From: Burkholderia territorii
GTDB taxonomy: Bacteria; Pseudomonadota; Gammaproteobacteria; Burkholderiales; Burkholderiaceae
DNA: 64,000 nucleotides
Direction of reading: 5' to 3'
NCBI RefSeq assembly: GCF_902833055.1
Contig: NZ_CADFEJ010000003.1
Span: 1-64,000 of the forward strand
Part shown: positions 40,565 to 49,309 of the stretch, piece by piece
Layout of the letters: each line of letters begins with the position of its first letter
Numbering within the stretch: position 1 is the first letter of the stretch
Program-made: the position numbers and the translations under genes
Notes under the pieces: model-generated
What the model saw: the letters and a program-made list of their open reading frames with translations, nothing else
What the model was told of the DNA's origin: nothing
Databases searched by the model: none

Positions 40565-42184
40565 TCACGCGTCGCGCAGCGCGCGGCGGACGATCTTGCC
40601 GGTTGCCGTCATCGGCAGGGCGTCGACGAACGCGATCGCGCGCGGATATTCGTGCGCGGCCAGGCGCGTGCGCACGTGGGCCTGCAGCGCCTGCACGAGC
40701 GCGTCGTCGCCGACATGGCCGGGGTTCAGCACGACGAACGCCTTGACGATTTCGGTGCGCGTCGGATCGGGCACGCCGACGACGGCCGCCATCCGCACCG
40801 CCGGATGCGTGAGCAGGCAGTCCTCGATCGGTCCCGGGCCGATCCGGTAGCCGGCGCTCGTGATCACGTCGTCGTCGCGGCCGACGAAGCGCACGAAGCC
40901 GTCGGTGTCGATCGTGCCGGTGTCGCCGGTGAGCAGGTAGTCGCCCGCGAACTTGTCGCGCGTGGCAGCGGGATTGCGCCAGTACTCGACGAACATCACC
41001 GGGTCGGGGCGGCGCACGGCGATGCGTCCCTCGACGCCGGGCGGCAGCGGCGTGCCGTGCTCGTCGACGATCGCGACCGCGTGGCCGGGCACGGCCTTGC
41101 CGATCGCCCCGGGCTGCGCATCGAACAGCGCCGCGCACGACGACAACACCATGTTGCATTCGGTCTGCCCGTAGAACTCGTTGATCGTCACGCCGAGCGC
41201 GTCGCGTCCCCAGGCCGTCAGCTCGGTGCCCAGCGTCTCCCCGCCGCTCGCGACCGATTTCAGCGCCAGCGCGTAACGCTCGCGCGGCGCGGGCACCGCG
41301 CGCATCAGCTTCAGCGCGGTCGGCGGCAGGAACGCGTGGGTCACGCCATGCCGCGCCATCAATGCGAACGCCGCTTCGCCGTCGAACTTCTCGAAGCGGC
41401 GTGCGAGCACGGGCACACCGTGGTGCCATGACGGCAGCAGCACGTCGAGGAGCCCGCCGATCCACGCCCAGTCGGCCGGTGTCCAGAACAGGCGCGCGTC
41501 GCGCGGAAAGCATTGCTGCGACATCTCGACGCCCGGCAGGTGGCCGAGCAGCACGCGATGCGCATGCAGCGCGCCTTTCGGCTTGCCGGTCGTTCCGGAC
41601 GTGTAGATGATCAACGCCGGATCGTCGGCAGCGGTGTCCGCCGGCACGAAATCCGGCGATTCGGCCGCGAGTGCGGCATCGAAGCGCAACACGCCGGGCG
41701 CATCGGGCACATCGTCGCCGATGCAGTAGCACGTGCGCAGCGCCGGCAGTCGCGCGCGCAGCGGCGCGATCTTCTCGTAACCGGCCGCGTCGGTGACGAG
41801 CGCGGCGGCTTCGCTGTTCTCGAGCCGGTATTCGAGTGCGTCGGCGCCGAACAGCATGAACAACGGCACCGCGATCGCGCCGAGCTTGTACGCGGCGAGA
41901 TGGGCGATCGCCGTTTCCGGACCCTGCGCGAGGAAGATGGCGATCCGGTCGCCGCGTTGCAAACCCGCCCGCGCGAGGCTGTTTGCGAAACGATTAGAAA
42001 CATTCCTCAGGTCGTCGAACGTGACGCGCGACACGTCGCCTTGCGCCGTTTCGTGAATCAGCGCGAGCCGCCCGCTGCCGTCGGCCCACTTGTCGCAGAC
42101 GTCCACGCCGATGTTGTAGCGGGCCGGAACGTCCCACGCGAAGCGGGAGAGGAGGTTGTCGTAGCAGTCGGCGGCTGGCAGCAT
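40565..42184 (-). CDS. AMP-binding acyl-CoA synthetase
   Basis: 539 residues, ANL superfamily. The P-loop-like IIYTSGTTGKPKGA (about 195), A5 YGQTE, the A7 TGD and the A8 RxDDVI-like GRDDDVITSAGYRIGP are all present, and the catalytic Lys near the end is in TATGKIVRR. The overall pattern (GDRIAIFLAQGPET, LPPTALKLMRAVP) resembles medium-chain acyl-CoA/acetyl-CoA-type synthetases. It activates a carboxylic acid to the CoA thioester; which acid is not resolved. Gene stands alone, followed by a gap toward the DUF2288/MATE pair. Confidence 0.85.
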   Translation of the reverse strand: MLPAADCYDNLLSRFAWDVPARYNIGVDVCDKWADGSGRLALIHETAQGDVSRVTFDDLRNVSNRFANSLARAGLQRGDRIAIFLAQGPETAIAHLAAYKLGAIAVPLFMLFGADALEYRLENSEAAALVTDAAGYEKIAPLRARLPALRTCYCIGDDVPDAPGVLRFDAALAAESPDFVPADTAADDPALIIYTSGTTGKPKGALHAHRVLLGHLPGVEMSQQCFPRDARLFWTPADWAWIGGLLDVLLPSWHHGVPVLARRFEKFDGEAAFALMARHGVTHAFLPPTALKLMRAVPAPRERYALALKSVASGGETLGTELTAWGRDALGVTINEFYGQTECNMVLSSCAALFDAQPGAIGKAVPGHAVAIVDEHGTPLPPGVEGRIAVRRPDPVMFVEYWRNPAATRDKFAGDYLLTGDTGTIDTDGFVRFVGRDDDVITSAGYRIGPGPIEDCLLTHPAVRMAAVVGVPDPTRTEIVKAFVVLNPGHVGDDALVQALQAHVRTRLAAHEYPRAIAFVDALPMTATGKIVRRALRDA

Positions 42185-42363
42185 CGAGAGTCTCCTTGGC
42201 GCCGATCGCCGGCATCGGTCGATGGATTACATCGGTGTTTAACGCGACCGAAACGACAATGGCGTCTGATGGATAGGGGAATGTGCGGACTCGTGCAACG
42301 CGGGCGGCTCAGTGCACGATTCGGCTATGACGCATAAGATCATGACAAAACAGTGATGAGACC

Positions 42364-42483
42364 ATGGATTTGCTTTTGATAGCTGCGGGGTTCAGCCTCT
42401 TCGGAATCGGTGTGCTGGTGGTGTTCGCCAGCCGCGTCGATCCGTTGTCCGGCCGGTTCATCGGCCGTCTGCGCAAGCGCTGA
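42364..42483 (+). CDS. Possible small membrane protein (39 aa)
   Basis: Begins MDLLLIAAGFSLFGIGVLVV and ends in a basic RFIGRLRKR. A single membrane helix fills residues 3-22. The ribosome site is only a weak TGAGA. It shares the start MDL and an 'LFG' helix pattern with the 28-residue ORF at 44479, so the two may be related small proteins. A chance ORF is possible. Confidence 0.45.
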   Translation: MDLLLIAAGFSLFGIGVLVVFASRVDPLSGRFIGRLRKR

Positions 42484-42563
42484 CACAACCTTCCCGATCT
42501 GCCTCGCGACGACATGCGGTGCATGCCGGCATCGCGTGTCGTCCCTGTTCGGCGCCGACGTGC

Positions 42564-43256
42564 TCAGCGCGCCGGCAGGTAGCGTGCCGGATCGATCGAG
42601 CGCCCGCCGTAGCGCAGCTCGAAGTGCAGCGCGACGCGATCGCTGTCGCTGTTGCCCATTTCCGCGATCGTCTGCCCCTGCGTGACCGACTGGCCTTCCT
42701 TCACCAGCAGCGCGCGGTTGTGCGCGTAGGCCGTCAGGTAATCGGCATTGTGCTTGAGGATGATCAGGTTGCCGTAGCCGCGCAATCCGTTGCCCGCATA
42801 GACGACGGTGCCCGGCGCGGCGGCCAGCACCGGCGTACCCGCGGCATTCGCGATGTCGATGCCCTTGGATTTCGAGCCGTCGAAGCTGCGCACCACGTTG
42901 CCCGCGGCCGGCCAGATCAGCGCGATGCTCGTGGCCGGCTTGACGGCCGATTCGACCGGCGCCGAAGGCGCGGGGCGGCTGCGGCCCGCGCTGCCGGTGC
43001 CGGTGGTCGACGCGGTCGTCGTGCCGGGCGGCGGCGCGACGCGCAGCACCTGGCCGACTTCGATCGCGTCGGGATTCGAGATCTGGTTCCAGCGCACGAT
43101 GTTCGCCATCGACGTGCGATTCTCGCGCGCGATCTTGTACAGCGTGTCACCGCGCTCGACGCGGTAATAACCCGGGCCGACGGGTGCGGAGCCGCATGCG
43201 ACGAGCAGCGCGGCGCAGGCGGCCGCGAACAGCCGCTTCGTTGTTGTTCCGAACAT
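42564..43256 (-). CDS. NlpD-like lipoprotein: LysM plus degenerate LytM domain
   Basis: 230 residues. Lipoprotein signal (AALLVAC, Cys near 20), a LysM repeat (YRVERGDTLYKIARENRTS...), a Thr/Pro-rich linker, then a LytM (peptidase M23) domain. The zinc ligands are lost: the first His is absent in SKSKGIDIAN, and the last reads LHFELRY with Glu for His. This is the same degeneration as in E. coli NlpD/EnvC, which activate amidases instead of cleaving the wall. The role here is probably amidase activation in cell separation. GAGG lies 5 bases before the ATG at 43256; a TTG at 43268 is less likely. It is not next to rpoS, so it may be a paralogue. Confidence 0.85.
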   Translation of the reverse strand: MFGTTTKRLFAAACAALLVACGSAPVGPGYYRVERGDTLYKIARENRTSMANIVRWNQISNPDAIEVGQVLRVAPPPGTTTASTTGTGSAGRSRPAPSAPVESAVKPATSIALIWPAAGNVVRSFDGSKSKGIDIANAAGTPVLAAAPGTVVYAGNGLRGYGNLIILKHNADYLTAYAHNRALLVKEGQSVTQGQTIAEMGNSDSDRVALHFELRYGGRSIDPARYLPAR

Positions 43257-43390
43257 TGAACCTCGCAAAACCCCGCCGCGCGCGACGCGGCAGGTGATAC
43301 AAAACGTCCGATTTTAACGGGTTCGACCCGGGCAACGCAGTTTCGGGCCGCGGGCGCCGCCGGCGCACCGGTCCACCGGTGCGGCCGGCG

Positions 43391-44302
43391 TCAGCTGGCG
43401 AGCGGGAGCACGCGGATCCGCAGCGCGGCCGTTTCGGTCGCGCCCGGTGCGAGCATGCGCAGCCCGAGGCCGTTGTGGATCGCGTCCGGCAGGCCGAGCC
43501 ACGGTTCGACGCAGTAGAAGTCGGATTCCGGCTTTTCCGTCCACGTCGTGACCGCGTACCACGGGATCGAGCCCGGGACGTCGAGCGCGATCTCGATCGT
43601 GCGGCCGCGGCCCGGCATCACGATGCGCACCGGCGTGGACGGCGCGCCATCCAGGCAGTGGAAGCGGTCGAGGATGTCCGGATCGCCGAGGCTGTACGAC
43701 GCTTCGCCGGGTTCGAGCGGGCTGATCGAGCCGTCGGCGCGCTGCATGCAGCGGCGCGTCGGCGGCAGTTCGAGCGTGGTTTGCGCGCGCTCGCCGTGCG
43801 GCAGCGCGAAGTAGAAATGGTGACCCGCGTAGTAGGGCAGCGGCGTGTCGCCGCGGTTGGTCGTGGTGAGCGCGACGTCGAGCGTGTGCGCGTCGGCGAG
43901 CCGGTAGGTCGTCTCGAACCGGAAATCGAACGGGTAGCTCTCGCGCAGCGCATCGTTCGCTTCGAGCGTCATCGACAATGCGGCACCGTCTGCCGACGGT
44001 TGGGCCGCGAACGGCAGGTCGCGCGCGAAACCATGCATCGGCAGGTCACGGACGATGCCGGCGGCATCGCGCCAGCGGCCCAGTTCGCCGTCGACGCGAT
44101 GGCGGCCGAGGAACGGGAACAGCAGCGGATTGCCGCCGCGCACGCGCGCGAGGTTGCTCCAGTCGGCGGCTTCCGGCCAGAAGATGACCGGCTCGCCGTC
44201 GACGTGCCACGACAGCAGGCGGCCGCCGAATTGCGGGGCGACCCTGACGAGCGACGGGCCGGCGTGAAGTTCATGAATGTCGTGCTGCTGGAAGATCGGC
44301 AT
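43391..44302 (-). CDS. Aldose 1-epimerase / D-hexose-6-phosphate mutarotase family
   Basis: 303 residues with the galactose-mutarotase-like beta-sandwich. Features are RVAPQFGGRLLSWHVDG, the His pair in PYYAGHHFYFALP, and the Glu in FYCVEPWLGLPDAI, the expected general acid/base set of the family. It interconverts sugar anomers; the sugar is unknown. The start at 44302 (MPIFQQHD) was chosen as a natural family N-terminus; the frame continues upstream for about 70 codons without a better site. Confidence 0.8.
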   Translation of the reverse strand: MPIFQQHDIHELHAGPSLVRVAPQFGGRLLSWHVDGEPVIFWPEAADWSNLARVRGGNPLLFPFLGRHRVDGELGRWRDAAGIVRDLPMHGFARDLPFAAQPSADGAALSMTLEANDALRESYPFDFRFETTYRLADAHTLDVALTTTNRGDTPLPYYAGHHFYFALPHGERAQTTLELPPTRRCMQRADGSISPLEPGEASYSLGDPDILDRFHCLDGAPSTPVRIVMPGRGRTIEIALDVPGSIPWYAVTTWTEKPESDFYCVEPWLGLPDAIHNGLGLRMLAPGATETAALRIRVLPLAS

Positions 44303-44478
44303 GGCGAATCGATATGAACGGGTGGGCGGATGCGCGATGGCGCGCTCCATTATCGGGCCGCGACACGGTCGGGGAAAACCCTTCTCGGGAAATCGCGAGT
44401 TTTTCAGACTGCCGACGGTCTGGATAATGCCTGTAAACCGGTGATGTTGCCGGGTCATGACACTTCGTGGAGGGGGCC

Positions 44479-44565
44479 ATGGATCTGGCAATGGCAATGG
44501 GAATCGCACTGTTCGGCATGTTCACCGGCAGCACGGTATTGTTTTTCTATCAGCTCGGCCGCTGA
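44479..44565 (+). CDS. Very small membrane protein (28 aa)
   Basis: Begins MDLAMAMGIALFGMFTGSTV and ends FFYQLGR. Almost the whole chain is one membrane helix. A strong GGAGGGGG site lies 2-9 bases before the ATG, and a clean intrinsic terminator follows 26 bp after the stop. Together these make it a convincing gene in spite of its size. No family is recognised. Confidence 0.6.
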   Translation: MDLAMAMGIALFGMFTGSTVLFFYQLGR

Positions 44566-44590
44566 CGGCAATTTCTGCCGGAATCGCAAG

Positions 44591-44622
44591 GCCCGCCATG
44601 CAAATGGCGGGCTTTTTGCTTT
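44591..44622 (+). terminator. Intrinsic terminator after the 28-aa ORF
   Basis: GCCCGCCAT and ATGGCGGGC form a perfect 9-bp stem with a 4-base loop (44591-44612), followed by five T residues and a further T-rich stretch. Confidence 0.85.
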
Positions 44623-44785
44623 CTTGGCGCTTACAAATTGCAAGCGTTTGTGTGCATTGCCGCAATATCCCGCCAAATGCCTTGGCGCAGTAATCGTGGC
44701 TCGGCATAATCGGGGCGCGTTTTTCGGACGCGCGATGCGTCGTCCGCTTTTCTTCCCGATCGATCACCACTAAAAGGACCGACGC

Positions 44786-45616
44786 GTGAGTCTCTGGTTT
44801 CTGGTATTCCTGAGCGTCCTGCAGGGCGTCACCGAACTTTTCCCCGTCAGCAGTCTCGGCCACACGCTGCTCGTGCCGGCGCTGTTCGGCATGCACATCG
44901 ACAAGCATGCGCCGCAGTTGCTGCCGTTCCTCGTTGCGCTGCACCTCGGCACCGCGCTCGCGCTGCTGTGGTATTTCCGCGCACGCTGGATCGCGCTGAT
45001 CAGCGGTTTCTTCGCGCAGCTCGGCGGCCGCAAGAACGACGACGGGCACCTGATGTGGGCGCTGATCATCGGCACGATTCCGACCGGGATCGTCGGGCTG
45101 CTGCTGGAGAAGCGCATCGAGCGCGTGTTCCACGACCTGCGGATCGTCGCGATCGCGCTGATCATCAACGGCGTGCTGCTGTGGATCGGCGATCGGATTC
45201 AGCGCAGCCGTGCGCACCAGCCGCCCGAGAAGATGACGTTCAAGCAGGCGTTCTTCGTGGGCCTTGCGCAGATCGGCGCGCTGATTCCGGGCTTCTCGCG
45301 CAGCGGCCTGACCATGATCGCCGGTAACGCGGCCGGCTTGACGGCGGAGAAGGCGGCGGAGTTTTCGTTCCTGCTCGGCACGCCGATCATTTTTGCCGCC
45401 GGCGTGCTCGAACTGCCGAAGCTGTTCCATGCGCGCGACCAGCTCGCCGACGCGCTGCTCGGTGGCGTGCTGACGGCCATTGCCGCTTATCTGAGCGTGC
45501 GATTCCTGATGCGCTATTTCGAAGGCCGCGGGCGGCTGGCTTCGTTCGGCTTGTATTGCGTGATTGCCGGGGTGTTCTGCCTCGGATGGTTCATGCTGCA
45601 TCCGCAGCCGGGTTGA
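44786..45616 (+). CDS. uppP: Undecaprenyl-diphosphatase UppP/BacA
   Basis: 276 residues with about eight membrane helices. The two catalytic motifs are visible: [12 protein letters not shown] near the N-terminus (Glu-rich motif with Ser) and PGFSRSGLT in the middle (Arg/Ser motif), followed by [11 protein letters not shown]. It converts undecaprenyl diphosphate to the monophosphate carrier at the outer face of the inner membrane and gives bacitracin resistance. The start is GTG at 44786 with AAAGGA 8 bases upstream. [10 protein letters not shown] in place of the common H.IL.. helix is a normal variant. Confidence 0.93.
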   Translation: MSLWFLVFLSVLQGVTELFPVSSLGHTLLVPALFGMHIDKHAPQLLPFLVALHLGTALALLWYFRARWIALISGFFAQLGGRKNDDGHLMWALIIGTIPTGIVGLLLEKRIERVFHDLRIVAIALIINGVLLWIGDRIQRSRAHQPPEKMTFKQAFFVGLAQIGALIPGFSRSGLTMIAGNAAGLTAEKAAEFSFLLGTPIIFAAGVLELPKLFHARDQLADALLGGVLTAIAAYLSVRFLMRYFEGRGRLASFGLYCVIAGVFCLGWFMLHPQPG

Positions 45617-45800
45617 CGGGTGCGGTGCCGGTCGCGCGGCGCGCGTGATTTGTCGCGATGATCGGGTATAATTTCGGGCTCGGCTTCATGCCGGGCCCGT
45701 TTCGTTTCGGGGCTTTGAATTCGGCTGGTGCCGTGTTGTGCTCAAAGCCCTTTCGCGTCAAATGCGGCCCGGGTTTTGTGGCCGTGTCTTTTTCCCTCGA

Positions 45801-45877
45801 CCGCCCTTAGCTCAGTTGGATAGAGCAACGGCCTTCTAAGCCGTAGGTCACACGTTCGAATCGTGTAGGGCGGGCCA
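45801..45877 (+). tRNA. tRNA-Arg(TCT)
   Basis: 77 bases with encoded CCA. The acceptor stem is CCGCCCT/AGGGCGG, the D-loop is GCTCAGTTGGATAGAGC, the anticodon loop CTTCTAA carries TCT, and the T-loop is CGTTCGAATCG. A TATAAT box lies at 45667-45672 but with no good -35. The accessory region begins downstream of this tRNA, a common integration point, though no repeated tRNA end was found. Confidence 0.97.
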
Positions 45878-46050
45878 AAGAAATCAGCGCCTTGGCCGAT
45901 ATTTTCCAGACGTTTCTCGTCAAGTCGGCATGTTCGTGTAACCGCTAGCACGAGTGTGGCTTGGGCGACTGCGAGGAGTGTTCATGCTAAGGAGCTCGCG
46001 GATCCCGCGCTCGAATCCGATGGATGGCCCTGGCGGTGTTTGATGCCGCA

Positions 46051-46455
46051 TCAATTGCATGTCCAAGTGGTGGCGCCGACGCGGGATGAGTTCCGCGAAG
46101 TTCTGATCCGGGCATGCCGCTGACAAGTCCCGTTCCCCTTCTCACCACTCGAATTGCCAAGCGTGAACAGATACAGCGAAACCGGCGCCGGGTCATAGCC
46201 CGGACACTGCACGTTGACGTAGTTTTGGACCGTAGCCGACACGGCGCCTAGCGCCGCGTGGGATGCCATCACAATCGGGATGTTACGCCGTCCACTACTA
46301 AGTGGTCCGGCGATGGAGCCAACGACTGCTTCGGTTTCCGCACCGGCGAGGGAGGCCGCCATGCCACCTGTCGCCCCCGCAACGCTGCCGATCGTGCTGC
46401 CGGGTTGCGGGCGCGATTGCGCGTGTCGACACGCGAGGACAGACAACGCGGGCAA
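46051..46455 (-). CDS. Possible glycine-zipper-type protein (uncertain)
   Basis: About 134 residues if the TTG at 46455 is the start. The middle is Gly/Ala-rich with small-residue spacing (GSTIGSVAGATGGMAASLAG), which resembles glycine-zipper membrane domains, followed by VQNYVNVQCPGYDPAPV. A short LSVLAC near the N-terminus could be a lipobox. There is no ATG start or clear ribosome site, and the last 25 residues look like out-of-frame sequence. It may be a decayed gene. It lies in the same frame and 50 bp downstream of the next feature. Confidence 0.3.
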   Translation of the reverse strand: MPALSVLACRHAQSRPQPGSTIGSVAGATGGMAASLAGAETEAVVGSIAGPLSSGRRNIPIVMASHAALGAVSATVQNYVNVQCPGYDPAPVSLYLFTLGNSSGEKGNGTCQRHARIRTSRNSSRVGATTWTCN

Positions 46456-46506
46456 CGGATTGATGACCCGGACGATGACGGTGCGGCGGCCCTGGTTGGC
46501 GCCGGA

Positions 46507-46878
46507 TCAGGCTTGCCGTTCACCCATGAACGATTCGATCGCGTCGTGCAGGTCGTGGCGAGCTTCGGTTGCAGAGGACGCGTAGGCAGGTTCTTCGCGC
46601 CGGCCGAGCGGCGGATAGCTATCGCCCGATTCGTCGCTGGTTTCATGCGCCGTGTGGACGACGTGATCGGGATACGGGGCGAACGCTTCCCATTCTTCGA
46701 ATTCGTCGACATCGACGGCACGCGGGACGGCAGCGTCGAGAGCCAGCGGCGGAGCGACGGGGGAATGTGGGCGTGTCGGCAGGTTCTTGGTGGCGAGCCA
46801 ATAGAAACCCACCGCGAACATGGCGACGAGCGCGAGGCCCAGCCCGATCAGCACAAAGGTAGGGGGATCAGAGATCAC
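46507..46878 (-). CDS. Single-helix membrane protein with acidic tail
   Basis: 123 residues beginning with GTG at 46878; an AGGAG 6 bases upstream fixes the start. One membrane helix (about 7-29: VLIGLGLALVAMFAVGFYWLA) is followed by a Pro-rich linker and an acidic domain (DVDEFEEWEAFAPYPDHV). No family is recognised. It is the first gene after tRNA-Arg on the minus strand, probably with the low-confidence ORF behind it. Confidence 0.65.
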   Translation of the reverse strand: MISDPPTFVLIGLGLALVAMFAVGFYWLATKNLPTRPHSPVAPPLALDAAVPRAVDVDEFEEWEAFAPYPDHVVHTAHETSDESGDSYPPLGRREEPAYASSATEARHDLHDAIESFMGERQA

Positions 46879-47521
46879 GGAAACTCCTGAACGAGATGCA
46901 CCGATGCGGAAATGCAGCGGCGGAGCGGCCGTAGCCGGCCGTGCTTGGGAAGGTGATATGTGTCCGAGAAAACTGAGAAGCGGTGTCGAACTCGGCTTTG
47001 CCCTTGCAGGGACCGTTGTAGATACGCGACACGTTGATGTGTGCGATTACCGTGGACGAATCAGCATTTCAATGAATAAAAAACCGATGAAAAAGTTAAT
47101 TCTGTCAAGATTTTTGCTTGACGAGATTGCTTAAGTGATCGAGCTTGCTGGCAAAAAACAGTTCGCGACTGTCTTGAAATTAATTTGCGAAACGGGAGCG
47201 CTGTAACGGCAAGACTTGATTTTGCAGAAAAGCAAAGAGAGAGCCGTGTGTTCGATGCTCTGAGGTGCCGAAGGAGGCGGAGGGAACGGTGCTTCTGGCG
47301 TCTATAAATGCGTGGATGGCTAACTATTTTAAATGTTTCTAATCGTTAAATTAGAATGGGCGATTGCAGCTGCTGTAATAGAAGTTATCGGGTCAAGGGA
47401 GTCTCTACAGCATCGGACCTGGGCGGTCAATCGATCAACCGTCTTTGCAATCCCTGACAATGCACGGGCGAATATTTCGATAGATTGCAGCGCGAGAGAC
47501 CAACAATTACGCCGCTAACAA
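46879..47521. other. AT-richer gene-free region upstream of the TpsB gene
   Basis: About 640 bp without a convincing gene, visibly AT-richer than the surroundings from about 47050. It holds a short dyad CTAAT-N6-ATTAG at 47339-47354 and several AT patches, and presumably the divergent promoters of the minus-strand gene and the tps operon. No single promoter stands out. Confidence 0.45.
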
Positions 47522-49228
47522 GTGAAGAAACGAGAAACTTCGGCAGCGTTGATTTCGGCGTTGGCGAGCGTTTCTGCGCTGGCCCAAGGCGTTCCGCCAT
47601 CCGAAACTACGTCCGGCCCACAAATCCAGCGTTTGCAGCAGCAGCAACTTGAGGCTACCAAGGAGCTGAATCCGCGCCCCAACGTATTGACGCCGACAGG
47701 AGAGAAGACTTCGATCCCCAGCGTCACGAACCTGCCGATCGATAATCCGTGTTTTCCAATCAAGGAAATCGCGCTGGAAGACAATACGTTCGGCTGGCTC
47801 GCGCGTTTCCTTCAACCGGTCGTGGGTCAGTGTGTCGGCAAGACCGCACTCAAGCAGATCCAGGATGCAGCCAACAATGCGCTGATAGAGCGCGGTTACG
47901 TGACGTCTCGCATTCTCGTACCGACGCAAACGTTGCAATCGGGCACGTTGAGGCTGCGCGTTGTGCCGGGGCGCATTAGCGAGGTCCGAGCAGACAAGCC
48001 CACAATCGGCTGGTTGCGCGCGGCGTTGCCCACTTCGGACGGGGTGCTGCTGAACCAGCGCGACATCGATCAAGGGCTGGAGAACCTGCGTCGTCTTCAA
48101 TCCCAATCCGATGCCACGTTCGACATCGCGCCGGGCCTGAATCCGGGGGACTCCGAACTCGTCTTTCACCCCGGAACCGGCAAGCGCTGGCATGCCGTTC
48201 TCGGTACGGACAACGCGGGCCTCGATTCCACGGGCAGGTACGAACTGTCGGGCTCGTTCACGTTCGACTCGCCGTTCCACCTCTACGACCAGTTGCAAAT
48301 CGCCGGCACGACGAATGCGAATTTTGGCGCGTCCGACAAGGGCAACCAGTCGGTGTCTGCGAACTATAGCGTGCCGATTGGCTATTCGATGCTGACGTTG
48401 AGCGCGAGCCGCTCGCGCTATAAGCAGACGGTGGCCGGCTTCGATGCGCCGATCGAATATAGCGGCGTGCAATCACAGCTTCAGGCTGGCCTGTCGGGCG
48501 TGATCTATCGGAACGCTCACGCGCGTACGGAGCTTCACGGCAACCTGTTTCACAAAATCAGTCGCAACTCGCTGGATGGTGTCGATCTTCCCGTGCAGCA
48601 TCGCGACATCATCGGTTACGAGCTCGGCATCGCGCATCGCCAGTACATCGGCGATGTTGTCCTCGACGGCTCGCTCGCTTGGCGCGCATCGCTGCCGGGC
48701 CTGTCCAGTAATTCGGGCACGGTGGTCGGCACGCCCGACTTCGACGGCAAGACACAGATCGAGCTGGCGAGCCTCAGTGCACAGGTCCCTTTCAAGATAG
48801 GCGATCAAACATTCTCGTACCAGTTCGGCTGGAACATGCAGAACGCACGTACGCCACTGACCCCTTCCGACTATTTCACGATCGGCACGCGTTACGCCGT
48901 GCGCGGATTCGATCAGCAACTGACGCTGGCTGCCGAGAGCGGCTGGGTCGTTTCCAACGAACTTGACTGGTACGTGCCGACGCCGGTTGGCACGCAGGCC
49001 CTGTATGCCGGCATCGATACCGGGCGCGTGCGCGGGCCGGCAGCACAGTACCTGCTTGGCGAAACGTTGGCCGGCGCTGTAGTTGGCGTGCGCGGCAACC
49101 TCGCACCGAAGAATGTGCTCGGCGCGGCGCTGAACTACGACGTGTCACTGGGATTCCCGCTGTCAAGGCCGCAGGGTTTCAAGACAAGTTCGCCGACGCT
49201 GCTGTTCCAGGTCAGCACGTTGTTCTAA
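47522..49228 (+). CDS. Two-partner secretion outer-membrane transporter (TpsB, ShlB/FhaC/CdiB family)
   Basis: 568 residues. A short signal sequence ends near SALAQG, followed by a Gln-rich helix (QRLQQQQLE), two POTRA domains (about 70-220; FPIKEIALEDNTFGW opens the first) and a 16-strand beta-barrel. The conserved barrel-loop VRGF motif is at residues 460-463, and the chain ends in Phe (STLF), as in Omp85 proteins. It secretes the large TpsA protein encoded downstream. The GTG start at 47522 has an in-frame stop just before it and no clear ribosome site. Confidence 0.92.
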   Translation: MKKRETSAALISALASVSALAQGVPPSETTSGPQIQRLQQQQLEATKELNPRPNVLTPTGEKTSIPSVTNLPIDNPCFPIKEIALEDNTFGWLARFLQPVVGQCVGKTALKQIQDAANNALIERGYVTSRILVPTQTLQSGTLRLRVVPGRISEVRADKPTIGWLRAALPTSDGVLLNQRDIDQGLENLRRLQSQSDATFDIAPGLNPGDSELVFHPGTGKRWHAVLGTDNAGLDSTGRYELSGSFTFDSPFHLYDQLQIAGTTNANFGASDKGNQSVSANYSVPIGYSMLTLSASRSRYKQTVAGFDAPIEYSGVQSQLQAGLSGVIYRNAHARTELHGNLFHKISRNSLDGVDLPVQHRDIIGYELGIAHRQYIGDVVLDGSLAWRASLPGLSSNSGTVVGTPDFDGKTQIELASLSAQVPFKIGDQTFSYQFGWNMQNARTPLTPSDYFTIGTRYAVRGFDQQLTLAAESGWVVSNELDWYVPTPVGTQALYAGIDTGRVRGPAAQYLLGETLAGAVVGVRGNLAPKNVLGAALNYDVSLGFPLSRPQGFKTSSPTLLFQVSTLF

Positions 49229-49309
49229 GCAGTAGGAGCGGTCCGAGCGGAACGACATGTTGCGACTCGGGTGTTATTTGTCGATCGAGAAAGAGAAGAG
49301 GGAAAGACT

